The notes beneath the pieces are model-generated. The model saw nothing but the letters and a program-made list of their open reading frames with translations. It ran no database searches and was not told where the DNA came from. A stretch of DNA of 64,000 bases from Streptomyces triticisoli (GTDB lineage: Bacteria; Actinomycetota; Actinomycetes; Streptomycetales; Streptomycetaceae). Of this stretch, positions 9,416 through 17,292 are shown piece by piece. The translations under genes and the position numbers were made by a program. Within the stretch, counting starts at the first letter, position 1; each line of letters opens with the position of its first letter. The stretch lies in the NCBI RefSeq assembly GCF_003270085.1, contig NZ_QFDQ01000068.1, positions 20,003 through 84,002 on the forward strand, given 5' to 3'.

Positions 9416-9683
9416 GCTGCAGGATGGTGGGGGCCGGGGGCAGACGGAACCCTCCGCGCGTGCGCTGGAAGGTGGCGAGGAGTCCGGGGAAGCGCTCGCG
9501 CAAGCGGGAGCGGAGCGTGTTGCGGGCCTGAGCGCGGTCCCGGACCGCGTTCTGCTGAGCCCGGGCCGACACGGCGACGGCCTGGGCGAGTTCGCTGTCG
9601 TCCGGCAGCGGCCGGTGGGCGGCCCGGTCCGCGAAACGGTGGGGCGGGGATGCGGGGTGGGGCGGCAGCAGGTTCCGGAACAA
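9416..9683 (-). pseudogene. IS110-family transposase, internal fragment
   Basis: DDSELAQAVAVSARAQQNAV then LRSRLRERFPGLLATF match the linker between the DEDD and Tnp_20 domains of IS110 transposases. Both catalytic ends are absent. At 9416 it joins IS3-type sequence without a gap, a transposon-in-transposon or deletion junction. Confidence 0.7.
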
Positions 9684-9700
9684 CGGAACCCCGACGTACG

Positions 9701-9734
9701 AAGGCCGTAGGGAGGTGCACCTCCCTACGGCCTT
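9701..9734. terminator. 34-nt perfect palindrome 3' of a DoxX gene
   Basis: AAGGCCGTAGGGAGGTG followed at once by its exact complement, 17+17 with no loop. It lies 51 bp past the stop of the minus-strand DoxX gene at 9786, at the border with the IS110/IS3 debris. It is probably a terminator, possibly bidirectional. Confidence 0.55.
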
Positions 9735-9785
9735 GGCACGGCACCGCAGCAGACCTGCTTCCGCGTGGCGTCGAAGCGACGGCGC

Positions 9786-10331
9786 TCAGTTGCGGATGAG
9801 CAGGACGAGGCCGGCGAGCACGACGGCGAGCACGACGGCGGCGACACCGTGTACCAGCCGGTGCGCGCGCAGCCCGGGCAGGAAACGGTCGGCGGCGATC
9901 CTGCCGGGCCCGGTGAGGGCCAGTCCGGCCGCACCGGCGATCAGCAGGACTTCGTACTCGACGCCCTGCGGAGCGAAGAAGCCGCCGCCCCACTTGACGG
10001 CCAGCGCGTTGATCATCGTGCCGAGGACGGCCGCGCCGGCGAGCGGCGTCAGCAGACCGAGCGCAAGGCCGAGCCCGCCGAGGGTCTCGCTGAGTCCGGC
10101 GATCGCGGCCATCGTCTCGCCCGAGGGGTAGCCGCTCATGGTGAAGAACTGGGCGGTGCCCTCAATCCCTCCGCCGCCGAACCAGCCGAACAGCTTCTGT
10201 GCCCCATGCGCTGCGACGGTCAGTCCGAGGGCGACGCGGACGATCAGCAACCCGGCGTCGTAGGAGTGCAGCGAGGTGCCCTCGGTGACGGTGGGGGAGG
10301 AAGCGGTGGAGCGGGTGAGGGGGGAAGTCAT
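9786..10331 (-). CDS. DoxX-family membrane protein
   Basis: 181 residues. The conserved DoxX start RVALGLTVAAHGAQKLFGWF is followed by ETLGGLGLALGLLTPLAGAA, a third helix after GVEYEVLLIAGAAGLAL, and a C-terminal extra helix VLAVVLAGLVLLI. The HGAQKLFG motif is characteristic. It is about 50% alike by eye to the protein at 13237. A 20-nt palindrome at 10365-10384 lies 34 bp upstream of the start codon and could be an operator. Confidence 0.92.
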   Translation of the reverse strand: MTSPLTRSTASSPTVTEGTSLHSYDAGLLIVRVALGLTVAAHGAQKLFGWFGGGGIEGTAQFFTMSGYPSGETMAAIAGLSETLGGLGLALGLLTPLAGAAVLGTMINALAVKWGGGFFAPQGVEYEVLLIAGAAGLALTGPGRIAADRFLPGLRAHRLVHGVAAVVLAVVLAGLVLLIRN

Positions 10332-10364
10332 GTCGCACGGATCTTTCTGAAGGAACGAGAGGAA

Positions 10365-10384
10365 GAGCTTGAAAATTCAAGCTC
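10365..10384. promoter_or_regulatory. Palindromic operator candidate upstream of DoxX gene
   Basis: GAGCTTGAA-AA-TTCAAGCTC, two perfect 9-bp arms around AA. The location 34 bp before a start codon and the symmetry suggest a dimeric regulator (MarR- or HxlR-type sites look similar). It is the most A/T-rich spot in the local DNA. The cognate regulator is unknown. Confidence 0.5.
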
Positions 10385-10694
10385 CTGGTCGAGGGTAATC
10401 CATGCGTGAAAGTTCAACAACTTTTCGATCGGCTCCAGCACCACGCAGATCACGGTTGCCTTGGCGACGGGGAGGTGCCGTCTGCCGTGGCCCAGGAGGA
10501 GCGTGGTGGGGCGGCTTGGAGCGGAGCCGGTCCCAGGAGCGGGCGGTGGCGGTTCCGTACGGACGTGCACGGGTGACGGTTTCGGTGTCCGGGGTGCTCC
10601 GGGTGCCGGGCCGGCCGAAGACGAACTCGCTTCCATGAGGTCAGTCCCTGCAGGACGGTCGGCCTCAACGGTGTTGCCATGACGTCGGCACGGG
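10385..10694. other. No supported gene between folE and DoxX gene
   Basis: The minus-strand frame here is Pro/Ser-rich with no motif and is not convincing as a protein. The stretch probably serves as the upstream region of the DoxX gene at 9786 and the 3' end of the folE transcript. Confidence 0.45.
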
Positions 10695-11348
10695 TCAGGA
10701 GGCCGCGCTGGTGAGGGCGAGGAACTCGCTGCGGGAGCGGGCGTCGGTGCGCAGCAGACCGAGGAGGGTGGAGGTCATGGTGCTGGAGCCGGTGGCCTGG
10801 ACGCCGCGCAGGGTCATGCAGGTGTGCTCGGCCTCGATCACCACGCCGACGCCCTTGGGCTCCAGATGCGCCTGCAGCCAGTCGGCGACCTGCTTGGTCA
10901 GGCGTTCCTGGACCTGCGGCCGACAGGCGAAGTGCTCGACGACACGGGCCAGCTTCGACAGGCCCAGGATGCGGGCGCCGGGCAGGTAGCCGACGTGGGC
11001 GGTGCCGACGAACGGCAGCAGATGGTGCTCGCACACCGACCGGACGGGTATGCGGCGGGCCAGGACGAGTTCGTCGTAGCCCTCGTCGTTGGGGAAGGTG
11101 GTCAGGTCGAAGGGACGGGGGCTGAACAGTTCGGCATACGCGCGGGCCATCCGGCCCGGTGTGCCGCGCAGGCTCTCCGAGGCGGTGGAGATGCCGAGAG
11201 CGTCGAGGAACTGGCCGACCGCGTGTTCCGCGGCGGCCAGGTCGATACCGCCGGGCTCGTGGACCACCCGCAGGGCGGGCCGTGCGGATGCCGTTCCGTC
11301 CTCGTATGCGTCTGCGCGGGCGGTGGCGCGGTGCGGGCGCTCGGTCAT
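10695..11348 (-). CDS. folE: GTP cyclohydrolase I
   Basis: Converts GTP to 7,8-dihydroneopterin triphosphate, the first step of folate and pterin synthesis. 217 residues, normal for the family. The zinc ligands are visible in SVCEHHLLPF (Cys, His) and EAEHTCMTLRGVQ (Cys). ILGLSKLARVVEHFA and RLTKQVADWL are the standard helices. Only 1 nt separates its ATG from the stop of the upstream membrane-protein gene, so it is translated with that gene. Its company of DoxX genes, not fol genes, suggests a specialised second copy (inference). Confidence 0.95.
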   Translation of the reverse strand: MTERPHRATARADAYEDGTASARPALRVVHEPGGIDLAAAEHAVGQFLDALGISTASESLRGTPGRMARAYAELFSPRPFDLTTFPNDEGYDELVLARRIPVRSVCEHHLLPFVGTAHVGYLPGARILGLSKLARVVEHFACRPQVQERLTKQVADWLQAHLEPKGVGVVIEAEHTCMTLRGVQATGSSTMTSTLLGLLRTDARSRSEFLALTSAAS

Positions 11349-11349
11349 G

Positions 11350-11751
11350 TCAGCCGCTCCCGACGCTCAGGGCGGTGGGCAGGACCAGGACGAGAGTGAC
11401 CACGGCGAACAGGCCGTGTGCCGGCACCACCGGCAGCGGGAAGCGCCGTTCGGTGGGGACGGCCCCTCCGGCTCCGTGCGCCGTGGCGGCGGCCGGTATC
11501 GCCCCGGCAGAGGCGTGGTCCCGGTGGGCGGGGATCCAGCGGGCCGGCATCACGAACCCCGGCAGGGCGGCCGGCGGCAGCAGACCGAACGAAGTCCGGG
11601 CCAGGGCGAAGTGCCCGAAGACGACCGGCGCGGGCAGGCGGCTGGTACCGGACTGCTGCCGGCGGATCCCGCTGTGCCGGATCCAGGCGCCGAGCAGGTG
11701 AAGGCCGCCGAGGGCGGTGGCCGCCCGGGTGATCAGTGCGGCGATGTCCAT
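11350..11751 (-). CDS. Small membrane protein upstream of folE
   Basis: 133 residues of no recognised family. Hydrophobic stretches lie at the start (ITRAATALGGLHLLGAWI), the middle (FGLLPPAALPGFVM) and the end (GLFAVVTLVLVLPTALSVG), suggesting two or three membrane passes. Its stop precedes the folE start by one base, a tight coupling that argues the frame is real. It is third in the minus-strand order DUF2231 remnant, this gene, folE. Confidence 0.6.
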   Translation of the reverse strand: MDIAALITRAATALGGLHLLGAWIRHSGIRRQQSGTSRLPAPVVFGHFALARTSFGLLPPAALPGFVMPARWIPAHRDHASAGAIPAAATAHGAGGAVPTERRFPLPVVPAHGLFAVVTLVLVLPTALSVGSG

Positions 11752-11826
11752 GGGGAACCCCCAAGTGATGACGATGACGGAGGCGTCCGGACGGCACCGG
11801 CCGTCGTGGCAGGCGCTCGGAGCGGC

Positions 11827-12110
11827 TCACACGACGGAACGCACGCCCTGTGCGGTCCGGCCGGGCGGGTATCCCGCGGGCTGGGTGCTCTCGTCGGCGA
11901 CTCGTACGCCGTAGCGGTGGGCGAGCCTGCCGCCCAGGAACCCCAAGACCGCCCGAGCGGCCGGGCTGAGCGCAGACCGCACGAGTTCGCCGACGCCGAC
12001 AGGGCGCCGATCGGCACCGTCACCAGGATCGGGTGGAACGGGTGGCCGTGCGGGCCGGCGAGCGAGGCGCCGACCGGACGCCTCGCCCGAAGCTGAGACT
12101 CACTGGCCAT
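11827..12110 (-). pseudogene. DUF2231 membrane protein, internal deletion
   Basis: Begins well, with GGAGG 5 nt before ATG 12110, and reads HGHPFHPILVTVPIGALSA, the N-terminus of DUF2231 proteins. It then jumps into another frame reading AVLGFLGGRLAHRYGVRVAD and ends at 11827, the family's C-terminus. The roughly 100 residues holding the membrane core are missing. Confidence 0.7.
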
Positions 12111-12131
12111 CGCAACCTCCGGTAATTTCAC

Positions 12132-12151
12132 CAATAAGTCTTGGCTTATTG
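12132..12151. promoter_or_regulatory. Inverted repeat in divergent promoter region
   Basis: CAATAAG-TCTTGG-CTTATTG, 7-bp perfect arms with a 6-bp spacer. It sits 22 bp before the DUF2231 start on one side and 80 bp before the regulator start on the other. It is A/T-rich in a GC-rich setting. The obvious candidate to bind it is the SufR-like regulator encoded next to it (inference). Confidence 0.65.
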
Positions 12152-12230
12152 CGTGAGGGCGTCAAGGTGCCTCGGCGCAGAAGCTGAAAAGAGCGGTTGC
12201 GCCTACGTGAATGGGAGTTACGGTGGTCTC

Positions 12231-13034
12231 GTGGTCTCCGAACCAACCGTGTCGGCCGACGCCGCCGGCACCGCCATCGACTCCGTCAGCGTCCTGAGTG
12301 ACGAATCACGGCGGCGCATGTTCGCCTTCATCCGGCGCGCCCGCCGCGCCGTCACCCGCGACGAGGCCGCTGCCAGCGTCGGCATCTCACGCAAACTCGC
12401 AGCCTTCCACCTCGACAAACTCGTCGATGCCGGGCTGTTGCGCGCGTACTACGAAACACCCGGCGGGATCCGCAAGGTCGGCAGGCGGCCGAAGGTGTAC
12501 GAAGCCACCGACGCCCAGATCACGGTCAGCATCCCCGAGCGGCGCCACGAACTCCTGGCGGACCTTCTGCTGGATGCCGTTCTGACCGAAGGCGCCGACG
12601 AGAGCGCCACGCAGGCAGCCGTGCGGTCGGCCGAACAGCGGGGCCGACGGATGGGCGAGGCCGCGCGGGAGGAGACCCGGCCGGGCCGGCTGGGCCCCGA
12701 GCGCGGGCTGACCGCCTGCGAACGCCTGCTGGACCGTTACGGCTACGAGCCCGTCCGGGAAACCCCCACCCGGCTCCGGCTGCGCAACTGCCCCTTCCAC
12801 CCGCTGGCCGCAAGGGCTCCCGACCTGGTGTGCGGCATGAACCAGGCTTTTCTCAGCGGCTACCTCAACGGCCTTCAGGTCAACGGAGTCCAAGCCGTCC
12901 TGGCGCCCGAGCCCGGCGAATGCTGCGTCCGGCTCGAGCCCGGCGACACCGATGGCGACCCCGCCCCGGTCTCTCCGCAGACCGCGCCCGGACGTACGAC
13001 CACGTCCGCTGCGGAAAGATCCGACGGGCGTTGA
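12231..13034 (+). CDS. SufR-like winged-helix regulator with cysteine cluster
   Basis: 267 residues from GTG 12231 (GGGAG about 13 nt upstream). An ArsR/DeoR-type helix-turn-helix is clear: FIRRARRAVTRDEAAASVG, then ISRKLAAFHLDKLVDAGLL and a wing with RKVGRRPKVYEA. The C-terminal domain has NCPFHPLA (Cys187), DLVCGMNQAFLSGYLNGL (Cys201) and GECCVRL (Cys231/232). Actinobacterial SufR proteins bind a 4Fe-4S cluster through three Cys with similar spacing, so redox or iron sensing is likely. No suf genes are nearby; DoxX and folE are. The last 20 residues form a tail that is repeated in DNA downstream. Confidence 0.85.
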   Translation: MVSEPTVSADAAGTAIDSVSVLSDESRRRMFAFIRRARRAVTRDEAAASVGISRKLAAFHLDKLVDAGLLRAYYETPGGIRKVGRRPKVYEATDAQITVSIPERRHELLADLLLDAVLTEGADESATQAAVRSAEQRGRRMGEAAREETRPGRLGPERGLTACERLLDRYGYEPVRETPTRLRLRNCPFHPLAARAPDLVCGMNQAFLSGYLNGLQVNGVQAVLAPEPGECCVRLEPGDTDGDPAPVSPQTAPGRTTTSAAERSDGR

Positions 13035-13125
13035 TCAGACAGCCGAAGACCTCTGACTCCGCGTCGGCCTCCTCACAGACCGGGCCCGGACGCACGACCC
13101 CCTCCGCTGCGGAAGGACCGGCGGG
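12978..13125. repeat. Imperfect direct repeat at regulator 3' end
   Basis: About 50 nt at 12978-13027 recur at 13076-13125 with roughly 85% identity; both contain CGCTGCGGAA and the pattern CCCGGACG(T/C)ACGACC. The first copy encodes the tail SPQTAPGRTTTSAAER. The second would encode SSQTGPGRTTPSAAEG after the stop. A duplication, followed by a new stop, appears to have shortened the regulator. Confidence 0.6.
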
Positions 13126-13236
13126 AGGGAAAGCTCTCCACGACGCCACGCGGGGTTCACCAAGTGACCGGTGCCTCGGCATTCGACCGAGCTGGGGGGA
13201 CATATCCGTTCTGGTATTGCCTACCGGAGCATCATC

Positions 13237-13794
13237 ATGTCGACCAAGCGCATCCTCAACCGATCTGAACATTTCACGGAACCGGCAGCGCGTCCGACCG
13301 CCGCGCCCACGGCGACCGCGGCCGACTGCGGCCTGCTGCTCATCCGCCTGACCTTCGGCCTGCTGATGGCCGCACACGGTGCCCAGAAAATCTTCGGGCT
13401 GTTCGGAGGTGGTGGCCTGACGGCGACCGGCAAGGGTTTTGCGGCCCTGGGCTATCGTCCGGGAAAGCTCTTCGCCTTGATCGGGGGCCTGTCCGAGTCG
13501 CTGGGCGGCCTCGGCCTGGCCCTCGGGCTGCTCACGCCGCTCGCGGCTGCCGCCCTGATCGGCGTCATGATCAATGCGATGGCAACGGTCACCGGCGCCC
13601 ACGGCCTGTGGGAGACCGACGGTGGCGTCGAATACAGCGTGTGCATCGCCGTCGTCGCCCTGGCTGTCACGGCCATCGGTCCGGGCCGGCTGGCTGTCGA
13701 CCGATTGTTCCGCTGGGGCGCGGGCGGCTGGAAGGAGGCTGCCTTCGCCCTCGGCCTGGGCGGCGCCGCAGCTGCGATCACGCTCAGCCTCTAG
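13237..13794 (+). CDS. DoxX-family membrane protein
   Basis: 185 residues. LLLIRLTFGLLMAAHGAQKI then FGLFGGGGLTATGKGFAALG, followed by ESLGGLGLALGLLTPLAAAA, is the DoxX core. A last hydrophobic segment, AAFALGLGGAAAAITLSL, ends the protein. It is a close relative of the protein at 9786-10331 and of the broken copy at 25656. It follows the SufR-like regulator in the same direction after about 200 bp. ATG 13237 is chosen because the reading from 13171 adds unlike residues. Confidence 0.9.
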   Translation: MSTKRILNRSEHFTEPAARPTAAPTATAADCGLLLIRLTFGLLMAAHGAQKIFGLFGGGGLTATGKGFAALGYRPGKLFALIGGLSESLGGLGLALGLLTPLAAAALIGVMINAMATVTGAHGLWETDGGVEYSVCIAVVALAVTAIGPGRLAVDRLFRWGAGGWKEAAFALGLGGAAAAITLSL

Positions 13795-13869
13795 TAAAAC
13801 TCCATCAGGTCTTCCTTTCGGTCCTGTTCAAGAGCACGTTGGACGAGTGGACGCACATGAAGTGAACCG

Positions 13870-14170
13870 GGTCCGGGCGACGTCGGCGTTGTTCGTGGCC
13901 GAACGAACGCAGTTCCCTGGGACCGGCACATCACCCTCGCGATGCTCGCGCACGCCTTCCTCGCGGTGATGACCGCGCAGGAGCGCGAAAAGGGGGCTGC
14001 ACCGGTGAGGAAGCTGAGGCCATCGAGCTCACCGTGGCGGAAGTGCGGCGACTTGTGGCAGCTCGCGCTCCCCGCCACCCTCACATCCACGCGTTGAACC
14101 GGTCGCGCCGGCGCCGACGACGCCGGGCCGTGGCCAGCCACTGCCACTACCGCCGTCGGGGGCACCCTTC
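13870..14170 (+). pseudogene. IS701-like transposase, C-terminal remnant
   Basis: WDRHITLAMLAHAFLAVMTA followed by QEREKG in one frame, then ELTVAEVRRLVAARAPRHPH and HALNRSRRRRRRRAVASHCH in another, is the usual end of Streptomyces IS701-group transposases. There is at least one frameshift near 14010, and everything upstream is gone. Confidence 0.65.
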
Positions 14171-14512
14171 GAGGGGCGGGCGGGCAGAAGCCGCCCGTGA
14201 CCACAGCCCGCCCGCTACACTCCCACCGCTCGACGTTTCCCCAGGTCAGACATCAAAGTGCTGCTGGAGTATCAGTACCCCAGCAGCAGATCGTGATCTT
14301 CATGTTTGATTCGCGGCCTGTCAGCGGCGATGGCCGGCCCAGGCTCGGGCCTGGTGGTGACGTCGTCGGGTGGGCCCGTCGGGCCGGCGACCGGATCGTG
14401 CAGGGGGCGGACGACGAACGCGGTGAATGGTCGATGAGGCCGTACCGGCAGCCGAAACGCGGATCAGTCTGTCCGGGACGGGGCGTCGGGGTGGGTGTGT
14501 CACCATCGCGGG
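14171..14512. other. No gene; IS end-like hairpin
   Basis: Contains a short hairpin, CTGCTGG ... CCAGCAG at about 14260-14285, followed by GATCGTGATCTTCATG. This may be the outer end of the IS701-like remnant. No coding frame is convincing. Confidence 0.4.
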
Positions 14513-14890
14513 ATGAATGCCACCCCGGCCTCGACGCGCGACGCCCAGCTCTCGCAGTTGCGGCAGCTACGCATGGCCAAGGACGCCATGGACCGTGATT
14601 GGGCCGAGCCCATCGACATGGAGGCGGTCGCCGCGCACGCCGGGTACTCGCGCTACCACTTCGTCCGCGTCTTCCGGGCTGTGTACGGGCAGACACCCGG
14701 GCAGTATCTGAGCCGCCGCCGCATCGAGCGCGCGGAGAACCTGCTGCGCACCGCCGACCTGTCGGTCACCGAGATCTGCGCACTGGTGGGCTTCACCAGC
14801 CTGGGGCTTCACCAGCCTGGGGTCCTTCTCCTCGAGCTTCAAGAAGCGGGGGTGTCCCACTGGAGGTGGTGGACGGCGCGTGATGGTCGG
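14513..14890 (+). pseudogene. AraC-family regulator, broken by 16-bp tandem duplication
   Basis: From ATG 14513 the protein reads as an AraC DNA-binding domain: PIDMEAVAAHAGYSRYHFVR, QTPGQYLSRRRIERAENLL, LSVTEICALVGFTSLG. At this point CTTCACCAGCCTGGGG is present twice in tandem, which shifts the frame. Removing one copy restores GFTSLGSFSSSFKKR, the expected second helix-turn-helix. The effector domain and C-terminus do not follow. Confidence 0.8.
14791..14822 (+). repeat. Two tandem copies of a 16-bp unit inside AraC gene
   Basis: CTTCACCAGCCTGGGG occurs twice without a gap. Sixteen is not a multiple of three, so the duplication is the inactivating event. Confidence 0.95.
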
Positions 14891-15012
14891 ATGATGGCTG
14901 ATGAGCTGCCACCCCCTTCCGCCCCGGCAGCCCGGCGCGGGAGCGGACGTACTCCTGCGCGGGCGGTCGGGCCGTGCTGCGCGGACGGGACCACGAAGGA
15001 GTGAACCCGCAG

Positions 15013-16893
15013 ATGGACGTCTACCGCGAGCTCCACCGGCGCAGCATCGCCGACCCCGAGGCCTTCTGGGCGGAGGCCGCCAAGACCGTGACCTGGGACC
15101 GCGACCCGGTGCGCGTCCTGGACTCGGACCGGCCCCCCTTCCACCGCTGGTTCCCCGACGCCCGGATCAACACCTGCCGCAACGCCCTGGACCGTCACGT
15201 CGAGGCCGGCCATGGCGCCCGCACCGCCCTGATCCACGACAGCCCGGTCACCGGCACGAAGAGCAGCCTCACCTACACCGAACTGCTGGACCTGACCGCC
15301 CGGTTCGCGGGCGTGCTGCGCGGCCTCGGCGTCGGCAGGGGCGACCGCGTGGTCATCTCCATGCCGATGGTGCCGCAGGCCGTGGTCGCGATGCTGGCCT
15401 GCGCTCGGCTCGGCGCCGTCCACTCCGTCGTCTTCGGCGGCTTCGCCGCCAAGGAACTCGCCGTGCGCATCGACGACGCCCGGCCCAAGGTCGTCGTCTC
15501 CGCCTCCTGCGGCATCGAGGCCGGCCGCGTGGTGCCGTACCAGCCGATGCTCGACGAGGCGCTGCGGCTGGCCCACCACGCGCCCGAGCGCTGCGTGATC
15601 CTGCAGCGCCCGCAGGCCCTGGCCGACCTCACCGACCGGGACCTCGACTGGGACGAGGCGATGGCCGCCGCCGAACCCGCCGACTGCGTGACGGTCGCCG
15701 CGACCGACCCGTTGTACATTCTCTACACCTCGGGCACCACAGGCCGGCCCAAGGGCGTCGTCCGCGACAACGGCGGCCACGCCGTAGCCCTCGCCTGGAG
15801 CATGCGTCACGTCTACGGCATCGGCCCCGGCGACGTGTGGTGGGCCGCCTCCGACATCGGCTGGGTCGTCGGCCACTCCTACATCGTCTACGCCCCGCTG
15901 ATCATCGGCGCCACGACCGTCGTCTACGAGGGCAAGCCCGTCGGCACCCCGGACGCGGGCGCCTTCTGGCGGGTGATCGCCGAGCACGGCGTGAAGGCCC
16001 TGTTCACCGCGCCCACCGCGCTCCGCGCGATCAAGAAGCAGGACCCGGACGCGGCCCTGCTCGCCCGGCACGACCTGAGCGGCCTGCGCAGCCTCTTCCT
16101 CGCGGGCGAGCGCCTCGACACCGGCACGTACTCCTGGGCGACGCACGTCCTCGGGGTGCCCGTGGTCGACAACTGGTGGCAGACCGAGACGGGCTGGCCC
16201 ATCACCGCTGTCCCGCGCGGCGTCGGCGGAGTGGACATCAGGCCCGGCTCGCCCGGCGTGCCGATGCCCGGCTACGACCTGCGCATCCTCGACCCGAGCG
16301 GCCACGAGTGCGCCCCGGGCCAGGACGGCGCCGTGACCCTGCGGCTGCCGCTGCCGCCGGGCACCCTGCCGACGCTCTGGGAGGACGACGAGCGGTACGT
16401 GGCCTCGTACCTGTCCGCGTATCCGGGGCACTACCTCACCGGCGACGGCGGGCACGTCGACGAGGACGGCTACGTCTTCGTCACCGGCCGGACCGACGAC
16501 GTCATCAACGTCGCCGGGCACCGGCTGTCCACCGGCGCCATGGAGGAGGTCGTCGCCGCCCACCCGGATGTCGCGGAGTGCGCGGTGATCGCCGTGCGGG
16601 ACGAGCTGAAGGGACAGGTGCCGCGGGCCCTCGTCGTCCTCAAGTCCGGCGCCGACACCACGCCCGACCGGCTGGAACGGGAGATCGTCGCCGAGGTACG
16701 CGACCAGGTGGGCGCCGTCGCCTCCCTGAAGCAGGTCACCGTGGTGCCCGCACTGCCGAAAACCCGCTCCGGGAAGATCCTGCGGGCGGCCATGCGCGAC
16801 ATCGCCGACGGCCGTGACACCCCGACGCCCGCCACGGTCGAGGACCCGGCCGTACTGCATGCACTGCGCAGCACCCTCCGCCCCAGGGCCTGA
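15013..16893 (+). CDS. prpE: Propionyl-CoA synthetase (acyl-CoA ligase)
   Basis: 626 residues. Activates propionate with ATP and CoA in the cytoplasm. The AMP-binding P-loop YTSGTTGRPKGVV lies near residue 238, DNWWQTETGWP is the A5 motif, YLTGDGGHVDEDGYVFVTGR holds the A7/A8 motifs, and the acetylatable Lys is in KTRSGKILRAAM near residue 588. Overall layout and length fit PrpE better than acetyl-CoA synthetase, and VWWAASDIGWVVGHSYI is shared by both. Start 15013 has AAGGAG 11 nt upstream; GTG 15001 is the alternative. It is followed by a terminator. No methylcitrate genes are adjacent. Confidence 0.93.
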   Translation: MDVYRELHRRSIADPEAFWAEAAKTVTWDRDPVRVLDSDRPPFHRWFPDARINTCRNALDRHVEAGHGARTALIHDSPVTGTKSSLTYTELLDLTARFAGVLRGLGVGRGDRVVISMPMVPQAVVAMLACARLGAVHSVVFGGFAAKELAVRIDDARPKVVVSASCGIEAGRVVPYQPMLDEALRLAHHAPERCVILQRPQALADLTDRDLDWDEAMAAAEPADCVTVAATDPLYILYTSGTTGRPKGVVRDNGGHAVALAWSMRHVYGIGPGDVWWAASDIGWVVGHSYIVYAPLIIGATTVVYEGKPVGTPDAGAFWRVIAEHGVKALFTAPTALRAIKKQDPDAALLARHDLSGLRSLFLAGERLDTGTYSWATHVLGVPVVDNWWQTETGWPITAVPRGVGGVDIRPGSPGVPMPGYDLRILDPSGHECAPGQDGAVTLRLPLPPGTLPTLWEDDERYVASYLSAYPGHYLTGDGGHVDEDGYVFVTGRTDDVINVAGHRLSTGAMEEVVAAHPDVAECAVIAVRDELKGQVPRALVVLKSGADTTPDRLEREIVAEVRDQVGAVASLKQVTVVPALPKTRSGKILRAAMRDIADGRDTPTPATVEDPAVLHALRSTLRPRA

Positions 16894-16898
16894 GCCGA

Positions 16899-16935
16899 GC
16901 CTCTCCCTCTGCGCTGTCTCGTGCGGGGGAGAGGC
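16899..16935 (+). terminator. Terminator after prpE
   Basis: A 9-bp stem, GCCTCTCCC with GGGAGAGGC, and a 19-nt loop, beginning 6 bp after the prpE stop. Confidence 0.55.
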
Positions 16936-17046
16936 CCCACCCACGCCGGGCGCACACACCACGCCCCGGGCAGCAGCCACCACCCGGCCGCGCCCCGCGG
17001 GCCGGCGCAGCCGGCTGCGCACGACAGCAGGACGCGACAGCAGGCC

Positions 17047-17175
17047 GGCGCACAGGATCGTCTTTGCCGACGAGGCGGCCGCGCTGATCCCGGCGGGCTC
17101 CACCGTCGGCATGAGCGGCTCCACCGGACCCGGATACCGGCGATTTCCGGCCACCGTGTCGTTGGGGATCATGGC
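17047..17175 (+). pseudogene. Acetyl-CoA hydrolase/CoA-transferase, N-terminal remnant
   Basis: RIVFADEAAALIPAGSTVGM then SGSTGPGYRRFPATVSLGIM resembles the first 45 residues of Ach1-type CoA transferases (EEAAALI..G.TVGMSGFT..GYP). The rest is absent. A CoA transferase remnant beside prpE may be the leftover of a short-chain acyl-CoA cluster. Identification is by a short motif only. Confidence 0.4.
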
Positions 17176-17292
17176 CGGAGAGGCGCTGGTGGGATGTCGG
17201 TGCGGTGACGGAGAATGCCGCCAGAAAGAGAGATCAACTTTGCCCGTGCTGGGTAAGCGATCTTCAGTCCCGCCTTCAGGAAGGTCACGCTG

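Noticed and set aside
10328..10636. 102-codon minus-strand frame between folE and DoxX gene
   Set aside because: Pro/Ser-rich without motif, and it would run across the palindromic operator.
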